Assembly (NCBI GenBank): GCA_011316305.1
Contig: SAUG01000027.1
Location: 248,001 to 312,000, forward strand
Direction of reading: 5' to 3'
DNA length: 64,000 nucleotides
Source of the DNA: Rusavskia elegans
Lineage: Eukaryota > Ascomycota > Lecanoromycetes > Teloschistales > Teloschistaceae
Below are positions 10,482 to 23,399 of this stretch, piece after piece. Position numbers and translations under genes: made by a program. Within the stretch, counting starts at the first letter, position 1. The number at the start of each line of letters is the position of its first letter. Under the pieces are notes generated by a model that saw only the letters and a program-made list of their open reading frames with translations, was not told where the DNA came from and did not search any database.

Positions 10482-12624
10482 GTGGCAAGCAGGTGCCCCA
10501 TCTCCTGCAAAATCCCACCTCCATCTCCACATCCACCCTCCACATCTACCCTCCAGCGGTCAGCCATTCTGTGTATAGCCTCAGGCCCTCATGCAGCCTC
10601 AAGGCACCAGGCAGACGCGTCACTCATCCCTAGCCGGTAGCTACTTCACCAAACTTGTTACCATACAGCTTGACCGCAAAGCGATGCTCGGTGTTTCGAA
10701 GGGATGGAACAAGCACTATTGTCCAGATACTATGGTCCAGAGGGATCGCTGCTCTCCAGGACTCCCGTGAGTGTCATGACCCGAGACCTGGGTTGCACAG
10801 AGCAGAGTCTGGAAGAGCTAGGCAAGAGTGATATCGTCTGGAAGGCCATGGAGTACCACCAATGGAAGAGTCCTCGGCTGCAAGAACAAAACATGGACTG
10901 CAACCTTGGAGACGAGGCATTCGCGTATTCTATTAAACCCAAGAACTTGCGGTTGGAACGATCAAAGTAGGAAGCCAATCCCGTATTCAAAATAAAAGGT
11001 CATTTTGGAAGAGTAGCGGAGAGGGTAAATCAGAATTCAACATAGTGTCGTTGCCCCTGATGATCAGCAGATGCTCAATGATCCACACAGATTGTGGGAG
11101 GTGAGCTTTCGGTCCTCAGTTAGCACTACAAGTCTTTGGATATGTGCGATGTACGGGTACCAAACCAGAAGAGCCTCGAAGAGAATAAGATTCTAGGACT
11201 TGAATGAGATTATGATACAATTGGACCTCTTCGCTCCGATATTCTAAGATACCTGTTATTCGGTTTCAAATTCAATCTGATTTTATTATACCAAGGTCAG
11301 CAAAGTAGTATGTAGTAGGTGAGAGATCTAACGCTTCGAGTTACTCATCAAAGTGGTAAGATTTGGTTTGCATGGAACTCTGTTTTCGTCCGGAATACGG
11401 CTGATCTAATTGGGCCAAGCCCTAAGCTGCTGAGTGAGAAGCGCAGCCCCACCCCCGCATATACTAAGGTATGATTAGTAGGTGCATCAGTTTCCGAGTC
11501 GAGTCCTCCCGTGACAGCTCAAACACCTGCAACTCTCGACTGCTTGTGCAATCCATCTTTGGCGACCACAGCATTCAGTTCCACATATAATCTGAACCTC
11601 GACTAGCCGCCCATCCAAGACCTCAACGTCAACGTGGAGCGTTCCCCGTGACCATACGTCTAAGAGGCGTTGTTTTACTGCCCCCTCCTCGGGAGCTCGT
11701 CCGCACAAACACGAAGTCAGTCTGAATAGTCCTACCATCTGTAAGATTTCCCAACCATTCATTGCGCCCTATTTGTCTTCGGACGAGACCGACCAGTGAG
11801 CATCACTGTTAACGCCCAGCAGGATACCTCTTTGTGAAGGCCTTCATCCAACCCGATCCGCAGAACGTAGGATCACGAAACTCCTCAAGCACACCACACA
11901 TCACAGCGCATTTGCTGCTCGACACAGCCCTGCGGTTACATGTCCAGCTGCTTGTTTTCTTTACCAGCCATCGTCGCTGTCTTCCGAGTGAGTAATGTTA
12001 CGGCGCTGAGATGTGTCAACTATCTTCTTTACTGCAATTCATTTGTTGTCGCTGTTCTCAGAGACACGTTGGCTATACTTGTTCTTCCGTTAAGACTTGG
12101 GTATCCCGGTGCTCCTGTATCTTAGACTCCGTACAGATGTCTATGGGCAGGAATACCAGTGAGCTGGGCAGAGCATCGGCAGTTCTCTTCGAAAAGCTCG
12201 CCATGCACAAGTAGACGCAAGCCATCCACTCCGGAAACTGTTCACTAGCACGAACAGAGAGATATTCTTACCTTGCTAATCGGTTATTGCGGTAGTTCGG
12301 TCCTTGATGCCGACACTTAGCATTGGCAAGACATCTTCAAGCACCTGTCTTCCTACCCCAGCGTCTTCCACTTGGTTACCTAGGCTTCGTAACGCCCTCA
12401 GGCTTGACACCTTTGCCAAAATCATCATAGGCGTTTAGAAGTGAGTGAAGGCTGGCATCGAAGCTCTGCAGACCTGGTGGCGTCCGTTGCTCCCACTTCT
12501 TCCGCAAAATCACCCAAAGCTCAAACCACCTCCTCATGTCATCTGCTATGCAGTAAAGGCCAGAACCACTGTATAGTTACTCATCTACCAACTCTAGGGA
12601 ACAATCTCTTGCCTCTCACTCAGT
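10482..12624. other. Long intergenic/leader region upstream of the PSP1 gene
   Basis: More than 2 kb without a recognisable gene. An 88-codon ATG-initiated ORF (10704-10970) and a 91-codon minus-strand ORF (11487-11762) have no family features. From about 11500 the plus strand turns pyrimidine-rich and contains many short AUGs and GT...AG pairs, as in a long spliced 5' leader. I read it as promoter plus leader of the 12625 gene, which is inference. Confidence 0.4.
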
Positions 12625-15467
12625 ATGGCTTCAAACCCCCCATCTCAGCCTCATTTTGGTCAGCCAAAGCGGACTTCTTTCAGCGCCTACTCGGGTAACA
12701 ACGCCTCGATGTTCCTCGAGAAGGCCAAGGTTGGCAACCGTGGATCTACCCCCGACTCAGAAGCCTTGGCCTCGTCCGACGATGAGCAGGAACATCACCA
12801 TCGCCTGCAGTCTATCGCAAACCTTCAAAGTTCAAGGCCCGTACGCAGAGCCTCGTGGCTCTCAGAAATGCATCATGCACCTCAGCGGAAAGGTTCACTT
12901 GGTGGAGGTGGTACGTTTTCACCCAATGCCTCACATCCGACCACACCATCCAATGAAAGCACGCCTTGGCCTGCTGCTGTAGGCTCGTCAACAGGTTCTG
13001 TGACTGGCCGTGGCCATTCTTCGAGCACATCCATTCCTTGGGGAAGTGCTATCTGGAGCACAGAAGCGCAAAAAGGTCCACCTTCTCGTTTGACCGAGGT
13101 GCTACCCTCACCGACTACTCTGGTCCCGCCGTCCTCATCCGGTTCTTTCATGGAAGATCCACTGCTGAGCCCAACCTTTTCCCGAGAGCATGTTACGGAG
13201 TCGACGATCCCATTTGCGATTCCGCTTCATCCAACATTGAAGTCATACCGTTCGCAGTCTTACTCAGTTGGTCAATTGGACGTGGAAAGCGCCAACGCCA
13301 TTCCGAACAATCAGAGCGGGTACATGTTTAACAATCGCTCAAGAAGCGGTGTGCCATACTCCGGCCTGCAGCACCGACCTTCTCGTCCAAGCATGCTCGG
13401 GGATCTATCTCATGATGCATCACTTTTAGGTCAATTGAGAGAAGTGGAAGACGACGACGAGAGTTCAACTGGATCGGAAGCCGATATACATCTGACAAGT
13501 ACGCAAGCACGGACGATTGAACAGCTTGCCAGGGAAAATGCAATGCTTCGGCAGCAGGCCGCGGAGCAGCTGGAGAGCGCACGTGGTCGGAAAAGACCGA
13601 GTTTCACTGATACAAATAGTAAGACATCTCGACATGCATTTTCAAACAGCCAACGAGTCCACGGATATGTCCCCGAGGACGGATGTTATAGACAACATGA
13701 GCCAAGTAACCTACAGGTTGGACATTCGTATAGCAATGAAGGACTCAAGGCCCGACGATCCAGTGAGTATGTGCCTACTTCCAATACACATCACGCCATG
13801 ACAGGAATTCCTGAGCATCGAAATCTCGAGAGCTTCAAGAAAGGCCATTGGCAGAGCTCGTTGGGTTTTGGTGGAATTGTCGAAGCTCCGCAGAGCCGCC
13901 GCCATTCATTTGCCGAAGTACCTACTCGTCAGACCTCAATCAGTTCTTCCGGAGAACTTAATGATGGCCCCAAAGCGGACCAAGGCTCGAGACCTGCTGT
14001 CGGGTCTTCTGTACCGCTTGGTTGTACGGAAAGTGTGGCTCGACCTTCCCAAGGCGATAGTAGTGAGTATACTCGTTTTCGTTGCCGTCAGACTGTTGAA
14101 GAGATTCAATTGGGACTTGAACATTTACGTGACCGAAAATTTGCAGCCTCCTACTTTTCCGCAATCGATGCCTCACTGCGGGATGAGGATCCTTACGAAA
14201 CATCGATATCACCGGTCGCTGCGTACCCGCCGTATCCTTCCAATCATTTGTATAGTCGCCCACAGAACCTTGGCGCAAGCCAATCACGAGCCAAACAGTC
14301 CTTCTCCCTCGTTACGTTCAAAGCCTGTCGTGGGGAAATCTTCTACGCCTCCGAAGGAACTGGTCTGCAATTCAATCCCGGCGATCTTGTTATCGTTGAA
14401 GCCGACAGAGGCACGGATCTTGGCACTGTAGCGGAGGTCAATTGCTCATGGGCGAGGGCTCGTGAGCTCAAAGAACGCTCTACTGAAGAACACTACAAGT
14501 GGCTTATGATGTTCTCGCGGCATGGCCAGAACGGCACAGCCGCTGCGCATACGCTTGACGGACAAGTTACCTCTAACGGTCAGAATGCAAATCCAACCGC
14601 AACAAATGGGACTTCCGCTGGTTCTCTTGGTTTGCAAGACTCTCTCAACGGCGAGCTCAAGCCAAAGGTGATCAAGCGTCTCGCCCAGGCTCACGAGATC
14701 CAGACACTTAGGGAGAAGGAAGGCAATGAAGCGAAGGCAAAGCGGGTCTGCCAACAGAAGGTCGCGGACCATAGACTGAACATGGAGATTCTCGATGCCG
14801 AATTCCAACTGTCAGTCCCTTGCTAGCCTGCTTAGGTGGCGCTTTTTGCATCTATGGCTAACGTCATGATAGGGACTGGAAGAAACTTACGTTCTACTAC
14901 TTCGCTGATTCATACATCAACTTCAACCCGCTGGTGACCGATCTCTTCAAGATTTACAAAACCCGTATTTGGATGTCTGCAATTAATCCTGCGTCGTTCG
15001 TGACACCAGCTCCAGCTCCAGCTCTTCCCGTCCCGTCGGGTTTGGGACCCGGTGCTTTCCTGTCAGAATCCGGTGCTGGGTCTGAGCGACGACAATACCG
15101 AACGAGTCCGACATCGACCACGGTCAGCGCATCCCGAGCCGGTTATAGAGATGGTCGCGCCTGGAATGCGACCCAGGATGGCCCTAGCCTTGGCTTGATG
15201 CCGTTGTCGAACGCCTATCCGCAGTCGTTCACGGCTCCGAATTTTCCTGTACGCCAGCTGGACCAATATCCGATGCAGTACCCTCACAACGCTCAGCACG
15301 CCTATGGTATCCAGCCCCGTTACAGTCCAGCTGTGTATAGTCTCCCCACTTTGCCACATCCCCTCTATGCCTCGCCGTTGGAAGGCAGGGACGATTCTGT
15401 CAGAACGCCTGACGCAATTGGTGCCGAATGGAACAAGTCATTCCAAGGGCTTTCCCTGGGGTCATGA
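12625..15467 (+). CDS. PSP1 C-terminal domain protein
   Basis: Fungal PSP1-family protein, 926 aa. Yeast Psp1 is a multicopy suppressor of polymerase-alpha mutants, but its molecular role is poorly known. Exons 12625-14810 and 14873-15467; the 62-bp intron has a GTCAGT donor and splits a Leu codon. Residues 1-550 are low complexity and rich in Ser, Pro, Gly and Arg, with a short coiled stretch (TIEQLARENAMLRQQ). The conserved region begins near residue 555 (TFKACRGEIFYAS), passes the GDLVIVEADRGTDLG segment, and ends in the family core with DWKKLTFYYFADSYINF and DLFKIYKTRIWM. A Pro/Ser/Tyr-rich tail follows. The start is the first ATG of the open frame. The protein is mostly disordered and is probably cytoplasmic, possibly in RNA granules (inference). 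Confidence 0.85.
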
Positions 15468-16201
15468 CTACCGCGGTCAAATATAAGACTTTGCTCAAGT
15501 AATACAGCGTCCGAACAAATCCTGATTTGCGATTGGCTTTGTACAGTACGCTACTCAAACCAACCGCCCGAGGCCAATGTAGGTATGTTTTCGAAGGCGA
15601 TCAGATCTGTGAGTCGTTCAAGGCGGAGGAACAGTGAGTGATATGGCCTCGGTTGGATGTTTGTCGCTGAGGCTTCCGCAAGTCAATATGAACGACGAAG
15701 GAGATATGCCCTGGTAATGTTACCTTACGTGGGATGTCACATATGAAGGTCTTTTTGATGACTTGATGACTACAAGTGAATTTGGCGTTGACTATGGATT
15801 GCCGTCACGAGATCGATCTACGGTGTTGTCCTGCTTGAAGGCATCATTGGATCGAACACGGCCTAAAAAACAAGGATCACTGGTGTCCGTACTGGATAGT
15901 ACATGTCTTTTAAATATTGCTTAATATCATAAGTATTCATCTGGATTAAATGGGCTCGAGCCATCGATGTCAGAGCAATGTGGTCAGTTCATGTACGATA
16001 TCATAATCTTCAATGTTCATACATCAATCGGTTTCACAATGCAAGTAGTGGCTGATCATCCTCATGTAACACCAGGCCACTTCATGATACCTTACCACCT
16101 TGTTTGAGAATGCGCCTAAGATAACACTTTTCTACAGATTCTCGGTTGCACATTTACCATATCATTCAGGTTTGAGTAAGTTGAACGGTGAGCTGTGTGT
16201 G
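15468..16201. other. Intergenic region
   Basis: 3' flank of the PSP1 gene and promoter of the next gene. No ORF of note, RNA gene or repeat was recognised. Confidence 0.5.
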
Positions 16202-17164
16202 ATGGCCAAGCTTGGAAAGAGAACAAACGGTAAAGGCTTGCACATGATATCCTCCAGACATGAAGCGCTCTCGTCGAATATACTGACTAATTCGCGAGTG
16301 GAACCAGCAGAAAGTACCGGCGAAAACCGCAAGAACAAGAAAGGGAAGATCGACATCGGCGACTCGGCTCCCCTTCTAAATGACGAGATCGATGCAATGG
16401 ATGATGCTGGACGTTCGCAAAGCCAGTGATTATCAGCTGTTCTGTCACAGGCTACTTCCATCCGATCTGATCTCTGTTCCAGACAATTCATGAACCTGGC
16501 CAAGGCTTTTAAGAAGCAGGCAGAAGACGACAGTAAAGCTCATGTCAACAATTTCGAGAGCGCGGTGGCTTCCAGACAAGTTGCTCTTACAAGATTCCTC
16601 GAAGATCAGGTGGATATGATGTATGAGGGTTTCTCGATCTTGAAGAGGAACTTCGTTGCTGATTCAGGTAGTAGCACACGGCAGGAAAAGCGCCTGAGAA
16701 TCACGATGGTTGATATGCTGTTCAGAAACATTGCAGGGCAGGAGAGGAATACGCTTACACCGTGCTTTGCACAGCCTGTGGCTGAAACTCTATCAACATC
16801 CTTCGATAGATTCCTGGCTGCTCACGACAGATTTATCTCGCTGGGATCGGAGAATGGGGGAGCACTGCCATCGATCAACCCGAGTCAGAAGGACCAAGAA
16901 CTCCTGAAGGCCGTACTTCAGGCACAGTACGAGAAAGCAACACAGCGACTTCAAAGACTTTTACATGGTGACAATAAAGGATGCCACACGGCCGAGGTCT
17001 TGTCAGAGGTAGCTAAAAGGGATGAGATCTGGTCATCTCCTCGAGAAGACCGGCTGGAAGATCTTGGGGCGATGAACGAGCAGGATGGAAGCACATGGTA
17101 TTCGATCACGAAATCCGCTGGAAAGGGAGTACGTCGAATTGTTAGAGGCTTTTCTGAAGCATGA
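16202..17164 (+). CDS. Uncharacterised protein with helical, coiled-coil-like middle part
   Basis: Exons 16202-16425 and 16483-17164 give 301 aa. The 57-bp intron (GTGATT...CAG) joins the two frames within a Gln codon, which supports a real spliced gene. The N-terminus is basic, with a KNKKGK cluster, followed by an acidic stretch. The middle (about residues 75-220) is Lys/Glu/Gln/Leu-rich and likely alpha-helical. The C-terminus ends with a basic KGVRRIVRGFSEA. There is no signal peptide, membrane segment or known motif. I do not recognise the family; a structural or chromosome-associated protein is possible but unproven. It lies between the PSP1 gene and RPL15, all on the plus strand. Confidence 0.65.
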
Positions 17165-17603
17165 AAATTGTTGGCTTGCAAATTAGACTCTGCACTGGGC
17201 GACGCAAGCTGCTCGCTTGGCAGGAAGCTCTCCGTAGACCTAGATAGAGAGGATATTGGCGCTCAGTCTGTTTAAAAGGACACTGAACCTCATATGGTCA
17301 ATCAAGCATGGAGACTAGATCCTTGATACTGTAAAAACATTTGCCGGAAGAGTTGAAGTTCCCTATTTCAGTTGCCGAGTTTCTTTCCGCAAGAGCTAAG
17401 ACGCCAAGCTCGCTAAAAGAAGTGCGCTAGCCGCACATCGACTCAGATAGGTAGTCTTGTCTCCCAGAAGAATATCAAGTCACCACCCTCTCTCGGAGGC
17501 TCTACGAATCGAAGGTACCGGAAATCGCTTCCTCTTGGCTCATCGTCCCTTATCCGTCCGCACTGTTTGACGGCATGATGGCTGACTTGCTGTATTAATG
17601 CAG
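17165..17603 (+). promoter_or_regulatory. RPL15 promoter and 5' leader, probably with a leader intron
   Basis: The stretch before the RPL15 start contains pyrimidine runs. It ends in a GCTGAC branch-like site followed by ATGCAG directly before the start codon. This suggests a 5'-UTR intron whose acceptor is 17601-17603, a common arrangement in fungal ribosomal protein genes. The ATG at 17598 would then be inside the intron. Confidence 0.45.
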
Positions 17604-18508
17604 ATGGGTGCGCTCAAGTACGTGGAAGAGCTGCAGAAGAAAAAACAGTCCGATGTCCTACGCTTCCTGCTTCGTGTGAGGTGCTGGGAGGTAAGCTCAT
17701 CATTCAGAGGCCTTGACCTACCGCCTCGCGCCACCATCCTGGCTATTCTGTGGCACCCGCGGTGTCTTGCTATACACTCGTTGAACACTGCTGAGAGTGC
17801 ATCAATATAGCTTCGCCAATTGAACGTCATTCATCGTGCCTCTCGTCCCTCACGCCCGGATAAAGCTCGCCGTCTGGGTTACAAAGCGAAACAGGGCTAT
17901 GTGGTATACCGCGTTCGTGTGCGTAGAGGCGGCCGCAAGCGACCTGTGCCCAAAGGCGCCACATACGGTAGGCGACCCCTCGAGCTGCTGCCCATACTTT
18001 CTTCAGGCTGATCTCGGAACTCTTTCAACAGGGAAACCTACCAACCAGGGCGTGAACCAGCTCAAATACCAACGCTCGCTCAAATCCACCGCCGAAGAGC
18101 GTGTGGGCCGTCGATGTGCGAATTTGAGGGTCCTCAATTCATACTGGATAAACCAGGACTCAACATACAAGTATTTCGAAGTCATCCTCGTTGATCCGCA
18201 GCACAAGGCTATTCGTCGCGACTCCCGAATCAACTGGATCGTGAAACCGGTACACAAGGTAAGTAGCGGCACAGCCTATCCATCCAGGCCAGCGCTGAAG
18301 AATTCTAGCATCGCGAATCTCGCGGCCTTACCGCCACTGGGAAGAAGAGCCGGGGTCTGGGTAAGGGCCACAAATTCAACAAGACAACTGCAGGTCGTAG
18401 GAAAACCTGGAAGCGTCACAATACACAGTAAGTCATCTGCAACGGCCATGGCCACACCCATTTGTACTGAAAATTTGAACCATTAGGAGCTACTGGCGTT
18501 ATCGTTGA
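17604..18508 (+). CDS. 60S ribosomal protein eL15
   Basis: Structural protein of the large cytosolic ribosomal subunit, 203 aa, the usual family length. Exons 17604-17690, 17811-17967, 18032-18258, 18309-18427 and 18487-18508; the last coding exon is only 22 nt and encodes the conserved YWRYR end. Conserved landmarks include MGALKY at the start, the [14 protein letters not shown] block, [11 protein letters not shown], and the [16 protein letters not shown] tail. The start is placed at MGALKY because homologues begin there; an ATG two codons upstream overlaps a likely leader-intron acceptor. Introns at conserved, highly expressed positions are typical for the gene. Confidence 0.96.
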
Positions 18509-19128
18509 AATGGCTGCTAAAAGCAGAGGATTCTCTCGTCCCTCTGCAAGCCAATGCCATGTCCAAAAAGGGTCAGCTGAGGCGATACTCGTTGTTATCT
18601 GTGTGGGTGTGTCCTTATTGAGCAGCTTCTAGATAGTGAGATAAGCATCGGCTGGATTAGCCGCTTTCATCACCATGAGATTCTTCCGTTGTTGAGCAGC
18701 GCTACTTGCAATCTGACTCTTGGGACGACGAATGTGTTTCTCCGATGTACTTACGTAAGCATTGCGGACTATCGATTGCCTCGTAAGGCGCCTTGGCAAA
18801 AGTCAACCACGACTCCCCTAGTAAAGGTGTGCAGTTTCCTCGTCAAGATCATGTCCATCAACCTTGCCTCGGAAATGATCAGGCGGCATAACGTGGCCCA
18901 GGCCCATGTGTTCTTGTCGCCGAAACCACTAACCAACGACGCTTTTTCAGACACTGGACAGTCTCAATCATTGGCTCCGGTCGACGCTCCACAAATCCTG
19001 GATTACCTCGATGACCAAGATTGAATCTGGCAGAAAGCACACTTCGATGTTGCAACGAGGAATCCTTCCCAACAACTTTTCTTTTTAGGGTTATTGAATG
19101 ATCTTCGACTCTCAGTGCTGGTATTTCG
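18509..19128. other. Intergenic region
   Basis: RPL15 3' flank and promoter of the HECT ligase gene. A 111-codon frame at 18689-19024 starts with TTG and has no recognisable features. Nothing else was seen. Confidence 0.5.
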
Positions 19129-22100
19129 ATGCCTTCATGGACTTCTCGGTTGCTACCCGCATCGCAAGCATCAAGCTTGCCTCAATCTCCAATACCTGAC
19201 CACAGCCGTCCCACCAAATACGAACATCACGAACAGATGCCTGGTCTTGTGTCGTCGCCTCAAGTGTTTGCCCCTCGGCAAACTTCGAGTCGGTCTTCAC
19301 GTCATGGCCGATCACTCAGTCACCCTTTGACCTCGTTGCTTGGCCAAGGCAAGAGAGTCGATCATCGACACCAGAATGGAAGCACCCCTGTCAGTACCGG
19401 CGCCCAGAATGACTCGGCGCATTATTCACAACCAGACATGAATAGAGGCGATCAGTCAGCTGTCCCTCAACATGCTCCAACGCCGAAAGCTCAGGATCTG
19501 GAGCTTATATCTGGGAGATGCGCAACATGCGATTCATTGATCAAATGGCCCAAGCACCTGAATGTTTTCAGATGCACAATATGTTTAATGGTTAACGATC
19601 TTCGACCATTGGAGAAACGGCCTCTGGATGGTCTGCACCCGCAGAATTTTGAAAGACGTACGTCAGTCTAATGTCTGCTAACATAAGAGGCTTACAATGA
19701 GCTGTAGCGAACAGGATTTCCTTAAGTACGACCAAGAAGATCATTAATCAATGCATCAGAACGTATTTACAGTCGTTCATTGTGTCAAAAGACCACAATG
19801 GGAGCAACCTGCTTGAGAAAGGGAATGTTGACCCTGGGCGACCTTGCACTCACCAGAGTCTACAGGAAGACACCGATAAGGCAATTACCGGTACGGGTAA
19901 CTTTGGTAGTGGTTCCATCGATTTTGACGATAGGTACGACGCATCTAATCACAGGTACGAGAGAATACATCTTCGCGATAATCTATCATCTTTGCCGTCA
20001 TCCTGGCCCACGATGACTCTCCATGCAAAATTCGATAACGTTACGTCTGCCGATGTGTTGTCTCCTTCAGCAAGGCCTCCCATCGCTGTATCACATGAAC
20101 CCCTGGAGCAAAGATTTGGACAGAGTCCCACCACAGGGCGAAAGCATGCCGAAGGTAGTCCGGATTCTGTCTTTCGGCCTATGGAGGACTACATTATACG
20201 GTATTTTCGTAGCTGTGACAATCTGAACGATTCATTTCGCCTGTTCAAGCCTTCAGCGCCGCTACGTTCAGTCAGCGAGGGTACTATGACCGCATCGCAT
20301 CAAAAAACGCAGACCCCTGAATCGTATAAACGCGAAGAGGATATCATCGAGATGGATGGGAAGACATTGCTCCTTGGCGATGTGGCAGAGAACGGAGGTT
20401 CGTCCTGTCTTCATTGACTGAAAAAACCCCGGCACTGACTCCGCCGAGCAGCTTGGTGGTTAGGGAAGCACCATACAGAACTGAACACTTCTCCAAACGT
20501 TCTCAATGCCGCTACTGACATGAAAGAGACCGGGTCAAATGCGAAGCTGCCCCGAACAGATTGGATCCAGCTGCATGGATGGTATCAAGCCATCTTGAGC
20601 GCGGGTCAGGACTGGTCAACGTACGTATCGGAATTTTCCAGTAACTCAAGCGCCGAGAAGCCGTGGACCGTTGAGAACCTGGCGAAGATTGAATCCGATA
20701 TCGGCAAGTCTTGTACTCACCTTCGTCGAACTTTACTTAAAGCAACGGAATCGCTTTTGCGACGACCAGGGCGTCCGCTAAAACTTCCAGGAGATTGTCG
20801 CTTCCTGTTGCTTCTGTTAGCAAATCCGCTACTGTACTCTGCTCACAGCTACGACAGTAATGATCCTGGGCCTTGTAGCCAGTCAGACTTGCACGGTAAG
20901 TATGTCAAGCCCCCAGGAATCAGCCATGAAACTCAGCCATTACCAATAGGGCAAAGCAGCAGAAAAGATCATATAGGCATCGTCAAGCGTATCCTTGGTT
21001 TGATTGCCAATGTCTCCCAAGAGAGCCACCGACAGCTCATCAACTGGCTTGCTCGGTACCCCGATGATGACTTTCGAAAGCTTGTTGATCTTGTGGGCGG
21101 TTTTGTCACACATCGGCTCATACGACAGCGGCGCAGGCTCCAAACTAGCCATAATCAGAAACCGGCCGCCGTTCTGATTCCAGATATCTCTGGGCCTGGA
21201 GCAGGAACCTCCGCTCAGCTGCACGCAGCATTGAGTACGGGACCAAGTACTGGCAGCCCTGAGAAACCTGGGAACAAGGTGGTATATTGTGATGATTGGC
21301 AGGTCAAGGCCGCCGCTAAAGTCATGTCATTGCTCTTTCAGGCCAACAATAGCGGTAGCCTGAGGCGGCAAGGATCTAATAAGACCAATAAAACTTCTGA
21401 GGTAGAGCAATCAACTTCCAGATCCCATGATGCTGTAGGTCAAGCACGGCTTCCTGGGTGCGGCGCAATGAGTAACGCGTCCTTGAAGAGGGCACGCAAG
21501 CATGGCCAACTACTACCAACCAGTGCATTCTACAATACTCTCTTGGATTACTGTGATCTAGTCGCCGACTTCGAGGCCTGGGAAAATCGACGGGGAAGTT
21601 TTTCGTTCTGCCAATATCCAATGTTTCTGTCTCTGTGGGCCAAAATACGGATCTTGGAACACGATGCTCGGCGACAAATGGAGATCAGAGCCCGGCAAGC
21701 ATTTTTCAACAGCATCATGCGCCGTAGCGCCGTGAGCCAGTACCTCTTATTGAAAGTCCGACGAGAATGTTTGGTGGACGACAGCCTACGAGCAGTGAGT
21801 GAGCTCGTCGGATCTGGACAAGAAGAAATCAAGAAAAGTCTAAGGATAGCATTCCAAGGTGAAGAAGGTGTTGATGCCGGAGGGTAAGCAACGAGATTTT
21901 CTTTGGTCCTTCCTACGGCCGAGCTTGACACTTCCTCCCCAGATCGATACTGGACATGACTTGGGTGCTGTCACCAATTTCACCGAGTTCACCAAGCTCA
22001 CCAAGCTCTTCTGGGCCGAATATTTGATGACTCTTTCTAGGCTTAGGAAAGAATGGTTTCTCTTACTGGTGCGAGAGGTCTTCGACCCTGAACATGGTAT

Positions 22101-23129
22101 GTAAAATTTCCAACGCGCATCATTAGGGTCTCAGCATGTTGAAAGCATCGGCAGGTATGTTCGTGTACGATGACGACTCGCAATACTGTTACTTCAACCC
22201 CAACACCTATGAAACGTCGGATCAGTATTTCCTAGTCGGGGTCGTACTTGGCCTTGCCATATATAATTCAACGATTCTTGACGTTGCCTTGCCTCCGTTC
22301 GTGTTCCGTAAACTACTGGCTTCTGCTCCGACATACACGGGACCTGTGACCTCACTGTCTCGTCCAAACGCAACTCATACTCTCACGGATTTAGCAGAGT
22401 TCCGCCGTAAGCACCATCGCGTCCATGCAGTCCTTAGCTTCACTAATGTGTCATATAGCGGTACTCGCGTCCGGTCTTCAGAAGCTTCTAGATTACGATG
22501 GCGATGTTGAGGGTACGTTTTGCCGCGACTTTGTGATCGAAAGCGACCGTTATGGCCAGCTTATGCAAGTGCCATTGTGTCATGATGGCGAACGTAAAGC
22601 CGTCACCAACGACAACAGGGCCGAGTTCGTGGAGCTCTATATCAAGTACCTGTTAGATACATCTGTCTCGCGACAATTCGAGCCATTCAAGCGTGGCTTC
22701 TTTTCGGTCTGCGGAGGTAATGCGCTCTCTCTCTTCCGCCCGGAGGAAATTGAATTGCTTGTCCGAGGTTCGGATGAACCGTTGGATGTAGCGACGCTGC
22801 GAGCGGTGGCCATCTATGACGGGTGGAAGGAGAAAGGAAGGCCCGAAGAGGAAGCGGTGGTTGCGTGGTTCTGGGAAACATTCGCCGAAGCAGCGGCAAG
22901 GGAACAGAGGGCATTGCTGAGCTTCATCACTGGCAGTGACCGGCTCCCTGCCATGGGCGCGACGAGTCTGATCATCAAGATAAGCTGCCTGGGTAACGAC
23001 ACACAACGGTTTCCAGTGGCCCGGACTTGCTTCAACATGTTGGGGCTTTACCGGTATCGCACCAAGGAGAGCTTGCGGAGCAAAATATGGACAGCAGTCA
23101 CTGAGAGCGAAGGATTCGGTTTGAAGTAA
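19129..23129 (+). CDS. HECT-type E3 ubiquitin ligase (HUL4/UBE3A-like)
   Basis: Transfers ubiquitin from an E2 to substrates through a thioester on its own cysteine. Exons 19129-19657, 19708-20397, 20479-21883, 22041-22096, 22155-22406 and 22459-23129 give 1200 aa. A four-Cys zinc-binding motif (CATC...CTIC, Cys131, 134, 149, 152) follows a disordered N-terminus. The middle is helical with a basic, Ser-rich insert. The HECT domain fills about the last 350 residues: GVDAGGLRKEWF, DPEHGMFVYD, SDQYFLVGVVLGLAIYN, YDGDVEGTF, and the catalytic Cys1168 in ARTCFNMLGLYRY, ending GFGLK. All HECT-domain introns fall between conserved blocks. The 157-bp intron 3 is the longest. N-terminal zinc finger plus HECT fits the fungal Hul4 group, but I assign the group only tentatively. 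Confidence 0.9.
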
Positions 23130-23399
23130 CGTGCGAGTAGGCATATAGCCATTTGAGTATATTCTCAACAGTTGAGGAACGTCGGAATGGCTAGGCTTAC
23201 CATACCGTTGGTCTTTTGTCGAAGCCATAAGTCTATCCTCATGGAGAGGTGTACTTCTACCTTGTTCACGCAATAGGATAACATCAATAGATGATCCTCG
23301 TACGAGTACTGAAATTGCTCACTACAATAATATTACCTGGGATTCGCGTGGGGGCACGTAGATCTACATAATTCTTGCCTCAGCCTTCAGACCTGCTCC

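Noticed and set aside
10704..10970. 88-codon ATG ORF between NFU1 and the PSP1 gene
   Set aside because: No homology signal, signal peptide or motif; chance ORF is likely in a 2-kb gap.
11487..11762. 91-codon minus-strand frame with several cysteines
   Set aside because: Falls in the pyrimidine-rich leader region; cysteine spacing is irregular and no family is apparent.
18689..19024. 111-codon frame before the HECT gene
   Set aside because: Non-ATG start and no protein features.
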